A DNA stretch of 64,000 nt. Source: Nymphalis io (taxonomy: Eukaryota > Arthropoda > Insecta > Lepidoptera > Nymphalidae). The position numbers and the translations under genes are program-made. The stretch spans positions 570,501 through 634,500 of the forward strand of contig NC_065899.1 in the NCBI RefSeq assembly GCF_905147045.1, given 5' to 3'. Below, in pieces: positions 30,064 to 42,788 of this stretch (positions are counted from its first letter, which is position 1; each line of letters opens with the position of its first letter). Below the pieces are notes generated by a model, which did not search any database, was not told where the DNA came from, and was given only the letters and a program-made list of their open reading frames with translations.

Positions 30064-30111
<48 letters not shown>
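30064..30111. repeat. TA microsatellite abutting the SINE tail
   Basis: About 24 uninterrupted TA units beginning at the last base of the SINE. Probably grew from the tail or the insertion site. Confidence 0.9.
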
Positions 30112-30114
<3 letters not shown>

Positions 30115-31398
30115 TTATATTGAAATTAACTATTGTTAGCTCAGAAGGTTGTATATAGAAGAGGTGCTCGGACTATTTATTATCTTGCAGCTCGAGCTTC
30201 GGGATGTTTTAAATATATATCTGGGGCTGGATAGAAACGATGGTAGTATGCACAAGCGGTCTCGTGACGGCCCCCGAAAAGACGGTGAAGGTACCGCTGC
30301 ATTTTTTGTTGGAATATGATATATGATAGTCCGGTGTACTGGAATTCAAGGTGCCGAGTCCCACATAATATCCCTCTTCATGAAACGTGTAAATGTATTT
30401 TTCAATCGCAATAAAAAAGGGGCTAGATAGAAACGATAAACATTGTATAAAAACGAATAATAGAAGTAATGAACAACTTCCTGACTAAGGTATGTTAATG
30501 CAGACTTCATGGGCCTTGAATAAAGTTTCATTAAATTGATTTAAAGTTTTACGCCAACAAATATCAGACGCACGCACGCATATTGGCTCTCTTAACGAAA
30601 ACATTATAAGAAAGGAATCTGTACTAATATTGATAATGCCAAAGTAACACTGTCTGTTATGTTTTCATGGATAAATCACTGAACCGATTTTGATAAAATT
30701 TGGTATGAACCCCAAGGACGGATATTAGACTACATTACACAAACTAAAACACGCGGGCGTAGCCGCATGCGACATCTAGTGTTAGATATTCTTGTGAGGT
30801 AAACAAATAAAGCGATGGTTGAATTTATTTAATTAGGAAAATATAGTCCTTATATAGCTGAGCACAAAATAAGCTTAAAACATAAATTAAAATTCGATAC
30901 ATGTAACTATTCTTACTAAGACTTGTACTTCGCTACCTTCGGTTTAAAATTCAATGAGCAATCTGACTCGAAAGAAAAAAAAACAAACGACGTAATAAAA
31001 AAAATACAAAGCTAATCTCGCTTCGAAGTGTACTAGATCTAAATCAAGACCAATGTTACAGGCAGAGGCTGAGCAATAATATAAGCACAGTGAGTTAAAT
31101 TGAAGCAATTTTGAATAGATAAATCTAGCGCAGTGGAAAAAAAGTGGTAGCTATCATTGGATTTCCAACTTTGATGCGGTTTCTCTTTGTGTATCTAATG
31201 TTATGTAATCTATTTCAATATTATTAAGAGAGCTTGTAACTTTGTATACTTGTAAAACAAGCATGTCGACGAATGTATGTTTTCGATTAAACTGAGGGAT
31301 TTAAATTGGGTACGCGTTACACTTGAGGCGGTATACATAGTTTTCACACAAAACGCACTGTAAATCAAAAAGAAATATATATAATGTACATGTTAAAG
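30064..31398 (-). other. Intronic stretch, no gene seen
   Basis: After the microsatellite this stretch has one degraded interspersed repeat at about 30655-30790 (CTGAACCGATTTTGATAAAA core). No coding or RNA gene was seen. Confidence 0.5.
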
Positions 31399-31675
31399 CG
31401 CTGTAAAAGCCCAGTGGTTATAAGACGTGAAACTTAACCGACGATTTTGAGTTCAAACTCGGATATGTACCATTAAATTAAATGTGCACTTGCTTAATTA
31501 TTTAGATTAAGAAATTGAGAAAATATCGTGACGAAAACTGTATGTTTTCAGATTTTCCACGTGTATCTACTATCCCGCAGAAGAGCACCGTCGTTGAGTA
31601 AGCTCGAAACCTTTTCCTCAAAAAGAAAGGACGCCTTAGTCCGGCAGTCGGACATTTATAGGCTGTTACAGTACT
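31399..31675 (+). repeat. SINE family A, degraded copy
   Basis: Recognisable by GCCCAGTGG, AACTTAACCGA, GAGTTCAAACTCGG and the 3' CAGTCGGACATTTATAGGCTG, with many substitutions. An old insertion. Confidence 0.7.
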
Positions 31676-31980
31676 TTACCTTTTTTAATGTCTATGTTAC
31701 CCAAAAATAAAAGCAATGACATATATGTACCTAAACGAAAATATATCAAATGAATTTAAATAATTATACTGCTTTTGAATAATAATTATTACACTCATCA
31801 TCCTGTTAAAGCGCCACCAACTGCCGAATTATAAATCATGTTTAGTGATTGATTAGTTAAACTGTATATAAATGGTTGGCGACGTCTGGGTGTTACACGA
31901 AGACGAACGGTGGTACCGTGCAAATTACCTGGTATTTAAGCAAAATAACAATTAAAAATCTTTGTTTTTTGAATGTTAGT

Positions 31981-32274
31981 AATAGCCTGTGAATGTCCCA
32001 CTGCTGGGCTAAGGGTTCCTCTCCTTTTTTGAGGAGGAGGTTTGCAGCTTTTTCCACCACGCTGCTCCAATACGGGTTAGTGGAATACACATGTAGCAGA
32101 ATTTCAGTGAAATTAGACACTTGCAGGTTTCTTTACGATGTTTTTCTTCACCGTCAAGCACGACATGAATTAGAAACCCAAATTAAGCACATGAAAATTC
32201 AGTGATGCTTGCCCGGGTTCAAACCCGCGATAATCGGTTAAGATTCAAGCGTTCTAACCAATAGGCCATCTCGG
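31981..32274 (-). repeat. SINE family A, copy 4, reverse orientation
   Basis: Reverse complement of the family, from the 3' end AGCCTGTGAATGTCCCACTG to the tRNA-like head AGGCCATCTCGG. Full length with scattered substitutions. Confidence 0.88.
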
Positions 32275-32540
32275 CTTACTAGGCCATCATGTTGTCTGTG
32301 ATGTTTTATCACATGTATAGACAGTATCGAATAACACTATGAATTCAGTCTTCATATGAAAAACTGAATCGGGCTTAGCCAGTTTTACTATTGAAAATGA
32401 AATTGCGTGCCGGTTTAATACGAAAACGTTTCAAAAAGTATATAAGAAAAACGCGATTCTATTTATCGACCATGGCCAATGGGTTGTCCAATTTTATACC
32501 TATATACCTTATATATAAATATTATATTGAAAATATTGCG

Positions 32541-32632
32541 TTCCGGTTCGAAGGATGAGTGAGCCAGTGTAACTACAGCCATTAGAGTCTTCGTTCCCAA
32601 GGTTGGTGGTGTATTGGCTATGTAAGGGACAT
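32541..32632 (+). repeat. SINE-like family B, internal fragment
   Basis: Contains GCGTTCCGGTTCGAAGG, GAGTGAGCCAGTGTAACTAC and CCCAAGGTTGGTGG; both ends are missing. Confidence 0.65.
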
Positions 32633-33134
32633 TCTATGTAAAAAATACTCAAAACCTCTAAAGGCAAGACAAAACATCACAGATTAACACGATATTAAAT
32701 AGGACATTCAAATAATGCTTAAATAGATCTCTTTGATCTTGTATAACGGATTCAGATCCAAACACTACTGCGCTTTGCAATTTTGTTTACATAAAACATC
32801 AAGAGGAAACATGTCTCCTCAAATGTAGTATTCAACTTGCATTGAGAGATATTTGTGGATAAAGTGTAAATAAATATTTTTTGATAAGAAAGGAAAGATT
32901 TAATACTCAATACAACACTTAAATTAAAATATTAGGACGTTTTGTTTCTATTTTTAATGTAGTTGCACATGCAGTTTTTTTTTGAGACTTCAGCTAAGCT
33001 TTCTATTATAATTTATCAAAAAGCTCATTTGACATTTATTTTAACATCAAAATGTTTACGATTATGGGTTGTATAAATTATGTATCTTACGGCTTAAGAA
33101 GTAAACTATGTACAGTAATTTTTATCGATACTAA

Positions 33135-33412
33135 TATTATAAAGAGATAAAGTTTGTGAGGTTGTAGGGGTAATCTCTAGATCTACTAAACTGATTTTGA
33201 AAATTCTTTTACCAATAGAAAGCCACATTATTTGTGAGTGTCATAGGCTATATAATAACCCGAAAAAAGAAAAGACCTTTTCGTGGTAGTCGGATGTCGT
33301 CGCCAACGCACGGAAATAAATCATAGCACTTAGTACTAACCGAATCACAATTATAATTTCATCACAAGTAAAAATGTTTACCGCCCAACGAAGTGGGCAA
33401 GGGTTAGCTAGT
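33135..33412 (+). repeat. Possible Helitron-like fragment
   Basis: Ends with a short hairpin (GCCCA-ACGAAG-TGGGC) a few bases before CTAGT, followed by AT-rich flank. A 3' hairpin before CTAG-type ends is the Helitron signature. The upstream limit is a guess from repeat-like text. Confidence 0.4.
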
Positions 33413-33520
33413 AATATATAAAATTAAAATAAAAAAAGTTGAAGTACCTGTAATCAAATTGCAACATTGCGCGATGGGAAATAAATGGAAATTAATCGGA
33501 CATCCCATATCCCATTTACT

Positions 33521-33685
33521 GGAGCTTTGTGCAAGCTCGTCTGGGTAGGTACCACCCACTCATCAGATATTCTACCGTAAAACAGCAGTACTTGTTATTG
33601 TTGTGTTCCGGTTTGAAGGGTGAGTGAGCCAGTGTAATTACAGGCACAAGGGACATAAAATCTTAGTTCCCAAGGTTGGCGGCGC
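33521..33685 (+). repeat. SINE-like family B, left part, split by a LINE
   Basis: Family B from GAGCTTTGTGCAAGCTCG to GGCGCATTGGCTGTAT, interrupted there by the LINE fragment and resuming at 34133. Confidence 0.88.
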
Positions 33686-34132
33686 ATTGGCTGTATATTG
33701 CGTCGTGAGATAGCAGCACTGAGCGCTTTCTATCGACTGTATCACGGCGAGTGCTCTGAGGAATTATTCTCTCTAATTCCTGCTTCCCCCTTCCTTCTTA
33801 AGTCCACGCGAGCTGGTTCTCGATGTCACCGCCTAACTGTGACATCAATTCCATCGCGAACAAAGAAATTTGGCAACTTTCTTTCTTTCTTTGTCGCACT
33901 TCCAAAAAATGGAATTCCTTACCAGCTCACGTATTCCCCTCCTCTTACAACCCGGGTTCCTTCAAACGAGGCGTGAAGAGGCATCTTGCGGGCCGGCAAG
34001 GCGAAGGCGGCTAGTGCAGAACGTTTTTCCCGTCTGTACTGGCCGTCGTCGCGTTTGGACTCTGCTGCCACTTACCGTCAGGTGGAGTAGAGTCATTTGC
34101 CCTCCCGGCGATATATATATAAAAAAAAAAAA
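33686..34132 (+). mobile_element. 5'-truncated LINE copy inserted in family B
   Basis: The last 100 or so codons of the same LINE as at 18213, plus its 3' UTR and a poly(A) run. By eye only a few substitutions separate it from 21200-21600 over 300 bases, apart from a TTTC-rich length change near 33880 that shifts the frame. Its 3' UTR has GCCACTTACCGTCAGGTGG, which the longer copy has lost. Confidence 0.9.
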
Positions 34133-34243
34133 GCGATGGTTGACATTTCTTACAATGCTAATGTCTAAGGGCGTTAGGTGACCACTTCCCATCAGGTGGC
34201 CCATATGCTAGTCCGCCTTCCTATTCTATAAAAAAAAAAAAAC
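34133..34243 (+). repeat. SINE-like family B, right part
   Basis: Resumes with GCGATGGTTGACATTTC and continues to the usual CGCCTTCCTATTCT end and A-run. Confidence 0.88.
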
Positions 34244-34244
34244 C

Positions 34245-35164
34245 TGTAACATCCCGCTTCCTTACACAATTGAGTCGACGAAATGCAAAAACTAATTAAA
34301 GACTTGAAAACGCAGCAATTGTTTTATCAACTATTTCTCAAATTGGAAATCAATAATTTTCGCAATCAAGTTAATCGAATTGCAATGCGGGATTAAATTA
34401 ATACGACGTCCGAACTTTACGATTTGGTGCTCAAACTTTTAGTTCATGAAACAAACTTAGGGTTCGTTTCAGTCGACATCTTACATCCGAAGCGTGTAAA
34501 CAGCTTTAGTTGATTTAGCGAAGACTCCCGGAACAAGTGTCCGTTCATAATTTCTCATCTCCAACAAAAGATATAAAGGAACAAATTCAAATAGATATTA
34601 TTCCGTTGTTAAACCCAAGTTCCGGGTTCATTATTCAACGTCCGACTGTCTGTCCGTTCGTTTCATCTGGTGAAACTAACGGAACTTCTACTAGTGCTTG
34701 TGCTGATTTTGGAATTGCAGCGAGGTTTTTGTTATATAATTTAGGGTTTTCAGCGTGATATAATTCTATTGAGGATTGATTGTGTTTCGAAAAAACTAGT
34801 CTAAGGAAGTAATTTAAAACAAATTTTAAACATTCTTCGTTTTAAATATAGTACATTTTATTTATTTGTTCTTCCAGATTTACATAAAAACTGCAAATCC
34901 GATCGAAATCTTTAGTCTTTAGATGTGGTGGCCATTTACCATGAGATATACCATTGCCCATCCACTTATCTATTTTAATGAAAAAAGACAAGTCGCTAGG
35001 CCCAACACTTATGTATTGAGCTCGATAAGAAGTATAAACTACTTACACAGTCAATGCGCTGCCCAACAACTATGACATGTCCCTTATGTATGTACATACA
35101 CATCTGGAAATAACTTGGCATCTTAATACATATTTTAAAAGAACACTAACTATGAGCACTTTTT
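34245..35164 (-). other. Intronic stretch, little recognised
   Basis: No gene seen. A short family B tail-like remnant may lie at about 34925-34975. The open frame at 34537-34758 (+) has no supporting signal. Confidence 0.5.
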
Positions 35165-35312
35165 TAAAGTAATAACTAATATTCCTATTTACTCTTCCAA
35201 TTAAGCGTACAGCTTGTGTTAAGAGTGGGGACGACAATCGCCCAATTCAGGATCGAACTTGCGAATTTTACATCGCTAGGCAGTCCGAAAACCATTGCGC
35301 TGTCGACGCTTA
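35165..35312 (-). repeat. tRNA-derived SINE, third type
   Basis: On the minus strand GTCGACAGCGCAATGGTTTT (A-box-like) is followed by AAGTTCGATCCTG (B-box) and GTCGTCCCCACTC, then a short body. This tRNA-related head is not shared with families A or B. Confidence 0.7.
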
Positions 35313-36221
35313 ATACATATTTTATTGTTTTGTTTTATTTCATTTCTTGTTTCCAACCCAAATTTTTTCCATTTAAAATACAATCGTGTTAGATTTTGTC
35401 AATATTCTCGTATAATAAGCATTTTACGAAGGGTTTAAACAAGACATACTAATTAAGGACAGCTTAATTGAGTTGGCAATTTGGGAGCGATAATTGTGGA
35501 GTGGTGTTTCAAATTCTGCTGAATAATCTGATTTAAATATAATTTTCACTTTGTTATGACGATGTTAGGAGTTGTTAATATATCTTAAAGGGATGGTCAC
35601 CACTACCCATCTATCATAAATAACCATTTAGCGGCAATTAGTTCATTTTGATTCATAACGAATTTGTTATATTTTAATTCGATTTGATTACTGGTCATAT
35701 ATACTATATTTATTTAATTTATTTACAAGTAAAAGTATCGTCGCTAGGAATTAAATTAAACCTTAAGTATTTATTTATGAAGGCAGCGTACAATTGTTGT
35801 TAGTCTACTATTTCGGAATTCATTAACTTTCTTCTATTAATAAAATATGGAATGTTTTAATGTTGGCCTTAATAATATATTATAATTTACAAATAAATTT
35901 CGAAAGCATAAAAACGCATATCGGACATAAGCTAGTGATATATATAATTATTACCACATTAAAAGTTCATACGTTTATATATAACATATAAATCGATAGT
36001 AGGTCATATTCATCGATGAAATAAAACATTTTAACGTATATGTACATAAACGATAATATTGAAGTTAATTTTCCCTGCTTTTAAGCGAGCTCTGTAGTCA
36101 GTCACGTGATGTGCAACGTTATCACGAGAGATAGTCAACTGATAACGATTAAAATTTCATGAACTTGTACAGGATAGTGGTTTACATTTAGTACACTTTT
36201 TGTTTGATTCACCTAATGCAT

Positions 36222-36503
36222 TTTTTTTATATAGAATACGACGAGCATATGGGCCACATGATGGTAAGTGGTCACCAACGCCCATAGACATTGGCATTGT
36301 AAGAAATGTTAACCATGTTTACATCACCAATGCGCCGCCAACCTTGGGAACTAAGATGTTATGCCCCTTGTGCCTGTAATTACACTGGCTCACACACCCT
36401 TCAAACCGGAACACAACAATACCAAGTACTGCTGTTTTGCGGTAGAATATCTGATGAGTGGGTGGTACCTACCCAGACGAGCTTGCACAAAGCTCTACCA
36501 CCA
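36222..36503 (-). repeat. SINE-like family B, copy 4, reverse orientation
   Basis: Full-length reverse copy, from the T-rich tail and GACGAGCATATGGGCCAC to GCTTGCACAAAGCTCTACCA. Confidence 0.9.
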
Positions 36504-36620
36504 GTAATTAATTAACCTGCTCTGTCAAAGCTCCACCGACCGTAGGAATCAGTCGTGACATCTGACAGTAATTATATTATTATTCTTAAATCTTATACAA
36601 TTAATATAAACATATTTATA

Positions 36621-36868
36621 ATGGTGGTAGGATTTTGGGCTTATCTGGGTAGGTACACTTATCAGGTATTCTACGAACAAACAAGAATACTTAATATTGT
36701 TGCGTTCTGGTTTACAGCCACCCTCATCCACATGAGCCAATGCAACTACGGGCACACGAACATAAGTTCCCGAGGTTGGTGGTGTGTTGGCGATATATGG
36801 AATGGTTAAAAATTTTTACAGCGCCGATGTTTATGGGCGGTCGCCCTGGCTATCTATCTTATAAAAAA
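36621..36868 (+). repeat. SINE-like family B, degraded copy, forward
   Basis: Clearly related (ATGGTGGTAGGATTTTGGGC, TCTGGGTAGGTAC, CCCGAGGTTGGTGG) but diverged. With the copy at 36222 it makes an inverted pair 117 bases apart. Confidence 0.78.
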
Positions 36869-37834
36869 GGGAAGTATGTACTATAAATGGGAAGTCTTTT
36901 TATGATATAGTTAAGATTGTTGGTTTTATCTAATCTTTGTTTTTCTTCTCTCTTTTGTTCTGACTTCTCTTCGCGTGTATAGTTAGTAAGAACCCGGGAC
37001 GCCGGATTAGTAAATTACAAATTTCACTTAATTTACATTTCTTAGGAACGTAAGCAAAGGTCGATCTATAAATTTAGAGAATATATTGAATGTAAATCTT
37101 GCTTTAATTAAAGCCATTGGTTCGAAATGTAGGTTTTACTGAATAGAACCGGCAAGAAATAGTCACTGTTTTCTCAAAATGAAATGCAATTAAACATATA
37201 ATGAATTAAAAACACTAACACCTTTTTTATTATAATTGTTTCAACGGGATGAAAATCACCAAGAGCCGTCTTCGCGACAGAATATATTAAATTGCTAAGA
37301 TCGAATGAAACCTTAAAATTTACGGCATCATCATTTTAACAAAACATGTTTTAAAAAACAATATTATACCTTCATTTAGAAAGGCATGCAAAAATGCATG
37401 GTTAACACAAAGTTATCTCCTCAAATGACCTTAATTTATGCGATATGACGAGATCGTACGGAGGAAAGAGAGCCAGCATAAATAGCGTACAAAAGATTTT
37501 CTAGTGCTCCTGTATCTTGTTACGTTTAAAAGCATCCGGGCCACTTCAGGTGCTCTAGAAATCACGCACTTTATCTTACACCTTAACGAACCCAGTTTTA
37601 TCTTTCAAAGTAATCACTACGGTTTAATTGCTATGTTCTATAAACGAGCAAGACGTTTTCTAGAATAAAACCGAGATTTCTCAGTGATAACACACGTAGA
37701 TCTTCATGGAAGATAAGGATCCGCGAAAGCTGCACAGAAATTTCATGTGCTTAAATTGTGTTGCCGATTTACACGGTTTTCGACGGTGAAGGATTCAAAT
37801 TAAATTCAAATTAACACCCTATCTCAATTGTAAG

Positions 37835-37998
37835 GTAGTCACACCGTCCATAGACATTGGCATTGTAAGGAATATTAATCATTCCTGGCATCGCAAATGC
37901 GTCACCAACCTAAGATGTTATATTATGTGCCTGTAGTTACACTGGCTCACTCAGCCTTCAAACCAGAACACAACGATACTAAGCATTGCTGCTTAACT
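37835..37998 (-). repeat. SINE-like family B, degraded fragment
   Basis: Reverse orientation: CATAGACATTGGCATTGTAA, CCTGTAGTTACACTGGCTC and TTCAAACCAGAACACAACGA. Confidence 0.7.
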
Positions 37999-38564
37999 GT
38001 ATATTTATCTTCCAAGAAACACTAACGATATATAAAAATAGTTCAATAGAACTTGATTGGATCTAACGAGAAACACACTTACGTCATTAATATATTGTTG
38101 ATAACGAGGATAAATATCACGTCACGAACGCAACGTAGCTAGTTACATAATATTGTCAAGCTTTTAGCAGGACACAATGGTACCGCAATGCGCCTGGACA
38201 AATAACTTCGGGAGACAATCTAAACGTAAAGTGAAAGCAAACAGAGCCATTTCTATAAGTTACTTAGCCGCACCGCCGACTAAGTAGCTCCTAAGTCTTG
38301 GGAAGACGCAAATAAATGGTCTTCGGATTGAGATTAGAAAGCGCTGATGCGAAAATTTATGTCTTTTCCATTAGTTTAGTCAACTTTTAAGTTGCTTCAC
38401 TTCGGTAAAGAATACAACGCTGATTCGAAGAGAGATGCTAAATGAACGAGAGAAATACCTCATGTATTCTAGACGTAAATATTACTGATAAATGGAAATA
38501 TAAAATATCAACCACTGGTCCTATTAATAATCCTATAAAAGTAAAGTACCAGTCCCTCAATTTC

Positions 38565-38725
38565 CTACTGCTGGTCAAAAATCTCTTATCCTTTAAGGTT
38601 TGAGCCACCAAATGTAGTAGAATTTTAGCCTACAGATTGAGGTTTCCTCACGATAATTTTATTCAAGCGCGACATAAAATAAATTATCAAATTAAGCACA
38701 TAAAAACTGGTGCTTACCCGCACTG
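38565..38725 (-). repeat. SINE family A, degraded copy, reverse
   Basis: Recognisable by GAGGTTTCCTCACGATAATT, AAATTAAGCACATAAAAACT and CTACTGCTGG; the tRNA head is incomplete. Confidence 0.6.
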
Positions 38726-39450
38726 CTTACTCCCGAAGTAATTGGAGGGACCAAATGATGAACGAAATAATAACTATATTTCACTGTTCATCTTCACACT
38801 ACTTTAATAAATTTGATCAATCATTTAACTTTGACATTATGTATACGTATTATTACAAAAAAACTTGACAGCGTGATTCAGGAATTTCAAAAAATGAATC
38901 AACGCCATCTAGTGACAAATAGTAATAAGCATTTTTTTTCAAACATGCACTTTAACCCGCCGTTATATGTTCAGATCTACCTTTTAGACTATCTGGGCTC
39001 TTATCGTGTGGGCCCTTTAGTTGGTAAAAAACATGACCAACTAAATCACCAAGAGACAGTAGAATAGACATATGAAGTGTAATAATTTTGAACGTGACTA
39101 CATTTTTATTCAATTTCCCTTCCGTTCTGAAAGTGCACAGCACCGGGCGCGCTTCGTTTTAAATTAAACAAACTGGAACACATTCAACGGATCCATTCAT
39201 CGTTTGGAAAACACGTATAGTTCATGCAAATATTTGGTTCGATTTTTGAAATAAAAGAAAACATGTCGTTGCTATTTAAAGCTTTGAAACGACATTGCAA
39301 TCAAAACATCGGCTGAATTATGTTTTCTAAGTTTTCTTTGTTTTCTAAGATTTGACTTTTATTAGCATAATCGTATGGTTTGATTATAGTGATGCATGTG
39401 ATTTGACATGATAGCGAAGTGTTTCTCATTTACAAGTAAACAGTACAGTA

Positions 39451-39553
39451 TAGTAACATCCTGTGAATGTCCCACTGCTGGGCTAAGGCCTCCTCTCCCT
39501 TTTTGAGAAGAAGGTTTAGAGCTTATTCCACCACGCTGCTCCAATACGGGTTG
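39451..39553 (-). repeat. SINE family A, 3' fragment, reverse
   Basis: Carries only the 3' 100 bases (CCTGTGAATGTCCCACTGCT to CTGCTCCAATACGGGTTG). Confidence 0.8.
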
Positions 39554-39554
39554 C

Positions 39555-39736
39555 AAGTAAAAAGCTGAATCTAAACTAATTATATTGGTGATAAATAAAG
39601 GCAATCGACTTCTGACATCTATATTTGCCATTTCTCTGTTGTTATGCTCCGTTGAAAATTAATTCTGATTCTAATATGTTTCCGGTATAAACGTTTCATG
39701 TACACCTATGCGAAGCCGGGCCGGGTAGCTAGTATA
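39555..39736 (+). repeat. Possible Helitron-like end
   Basis: A GC-rich segment GCGAAGCCGGGCCGGGTAGC ends CTAGT before an AT-rich flank, as in lepidopteran Helitron 3' ends. The start is undefined. The GC-richer block that follows (39760-39955) is unexplained. Confidence 0.35.
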
Positions 39737-42700
39737 ATAATATACTCAAGATTATTTCGTCGTAGTACACGTAATTCGACAATCAATCCTGGTAGCGGAA
39801 AGTGCATCCGCGTGATCACTAACGACCCACCAAACGACGGCAGGGTTAATTGCATGGAAATATTGTGCACCGTAACCCCAACGGTAGGTTTCGTCGACGG
39901 CACGGTGGCGTTTTTCTTCCGCTTTGGAGGTTTTCACTCGCTCCCGTCCATAATTTCGTGACTATGAATGAAAAAATATGATATAATTGTGTTATTATAT
40001 TACCATATATGATGCCTATTGTCTCGAGATAATTGTTTCCTTGTGCCGTTCAACTCAACCGATCGAGCTGAAATTTTGCACTTTATTTATTTTATTTAGG
40101 AAATAAGCAGTACAATATAACATTTATATAAAGAAACATAAAGATAAAACATCGACCAATAAAGTTTCGACAAGTCCATAATTCATAACAATGCGTTCGA
40201 ATGAAAGCAAGAATCGTAAATTACATGACCAAATTAACCATTAATTAATATAAGTGACATTAAAACGGTAAAAAATAATATGAAAAAAAATAATACGACA
40301 ATTAAAATAATATTCTAATAAAAAATAAATATATGGCCACAAAATAAATATAAATAATAGGTAAAAAGTAGATCAAATAGATGTTTGTTTTTTTTACTGT
40401 ATCTCGTTCTATACTGAAACTTAAAAGTTTTCACCAACCCTCATTGAAGAAGCGTGGTGGAATAAGCTTCACATCTTCTCCTCAAAGTAAGAAGAGGCCT
40501 TTAAATATAAATGAATTATTATTATATTTATATTATATATATTTAATACGATTTTACAAACCTGACAATTCGAAGATACATATTTAACTTCATTTGAATT
40601 AAGCATTTCGTATTTAAATAACTTTAGACGATGCTACAAAGTAATCATGAAAGGTCAAATTCTAGCTCAACGAATCTAATCTCTAAATAACCGAACACTA
40701 AAATAGACAGACGAATTATCCCCTGAGACGTTCCGCGGATTATCGGATTTTCCACTGACACCGCACTAAACTAATTCGCGTTAGCTCCTGCTAGAGTGCC
40801 TGGCACGACGTCTGTGACCTGATTATGCTATCAACTCCTTTGACATCGAAAATTTTATCTAATAGCTACATACCCTTTTAGGGGGAAATATTTCAAGGAA
40901 TAGTTTAAAATGTCTTACTTGTTTGAACTTTATGAAATGATAAATAAACAAAAGATTATGTATATAGATGGAATGGGTATATGGACAATATAAGCATTTT
41001 TAATTTAATTTGAAACAGTTATGTACATCAATATATTTGGATATATATTATAATTTTATTAATATGTAAATTCAAGTTTTCACTCACTTAATTCATGTTA
41101 TTTATTCACTTATCGACCATGTTTTTTTTTATAAAAAAAAAAACAAAATTTCATGTGTCTTAATATTTGATATTTTTTAAATAGTGTTTTTTCTTCTTAG
41201 CCTAGGGGTAGAATCGAAAATAAATTGCAAGATATATAATTCATACTAAAAAGCCAAGATATAAATAACGTGTAATAGGCTATGGAACCTATTTAAGCCA
41301 GGATACTTGCTCGCTCATGTCATCAAAACGCAGGTGACATGCAAGATAAGAGGTCGAGAGTCACTGATCTGTGTTAAGTTTGGTATTTGAATGTCAACAA
41401 TGCTTGCGGTAAACTAATTTGCCGTCACAACTTGGAAGCTGCGCTTAGCAAGTTTCCTTGTGATTTAATATCATGAAGCGAGATCCTTTGACGATGGCCG
41501 ACAACCTACATGTTACTTTGACTAAAGGTTTGTGACACTGTTTAAAACTATAATGAAACTAGTTTATGGATTATTGTTACGAAATAGGCCATTTAGTTTC
41601 GGCTGTATTTAATATTTTTTTCATCACCAAATATTATCATAATGTATGAAAATAAAGGTTTTTAATATAATATCATGTAGGATGTTGGGTAACAAGAAGA
41701 TTTCAAGTGATCTTATCATCGACATCATCACCAGCCAATGACAATCCATTGCTGACAATAAGTGAAGTCAGATTCTCCAAATCTCTCAGTTCTCCGCTTT
41801 CCACATATATGATTCCAATCGGGTCATACCACTGGTCCTTATCCTTGGAGTTTAATCCACAAGTGTTTTAATTTAGTAGATATAGACATCTGACAGATCA
41901 CATACGAGATAAGGAATTGTCCATCTACGATCATCCAAGATCTTCGTATTTTACTGCTACTGTTCTATAATACGAACAGCCTATAATCTTCAACTAAATC
42001 TAAATTCTACGAGAAGCATTAATGAAAGTTTAACAAGATTAACTATTAATAATATTTTTTGCTCCAAACTAATTTTCGGACGGAACTTTACTTGTGCAGG
42101 CTTGTTTCCTTATTAATATCATGCGAGAGGGAACCTTTGACGTGCAATATTACTTATTCAATAACATCGAAAAGCCTTTGAGCTGACGAGGTTTTAAAAA
42201 AGTCTATCGAGATTTTCCGATCATTTTATATGTTTAATAATAAGTTTTAATATGAAAATATTGGAAACTTTGTCTTTTTTCAATCTTTTAACATTATTTT
42301 ACTAAATATTGATCTTGTAGACGAATGCACGTAATATGGATACAGAAAAAGATGTATTACGAAAAGGAACAATAGAAAGAGACGCACAGAAAGAGACTAA
42401 GCATTTCGACGGTTCATTCTATAGCCAGAGCATACTAATGAGTCGCCAGGCACAAATTCAAACTCAAGTTGCCAATATCACCAAAGTGAAACTCTTTTTT
42501 TTAATAAAGAGGCATTGTCGTCACTAATCTAATGAGCAGTAAGATATATCTTAGACTTGGGAAGAACGGCGAAAGAAACTTTAGAATAATAGCCATCTGG
42601 AAGACTAAGATCTTGTTGATATAGGCTACAAAACTTATATTCGGCTAAAAATTGAATAAATAACATATGTACTAAGGAAAAGTTACATTATCATATATAA

Positions 42701-42788
42701 TTGAATAATATGAAAAGGTAATTTGATAGTAAGTACTATATGTATGTACTATTATGAATTATTTACTTGTTGTAAGTATTATTATTTA
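39737..42788 (-). other. Intronic stretch, no gene seen
   Basis: Holds a small family A fragment near 40433-40502 (GAAGCGTGGTGGAATAAGC) and otherwise AT-rich sequence without credible coding or RNA features. Confidence 0.5.

Noticed and set aside
30064..30111. CRISPR-like or tandem repeat array
   Set aside because: It is a plain TA dinucleotide tract without spacers; no CRISPR array exists in the window.
39698..39961. 87-codon + strand frame in a GC-richer segment
   Set aside because: It starts in a repeat end and crosses into unexplained DNA; the opposite strand is equally open.
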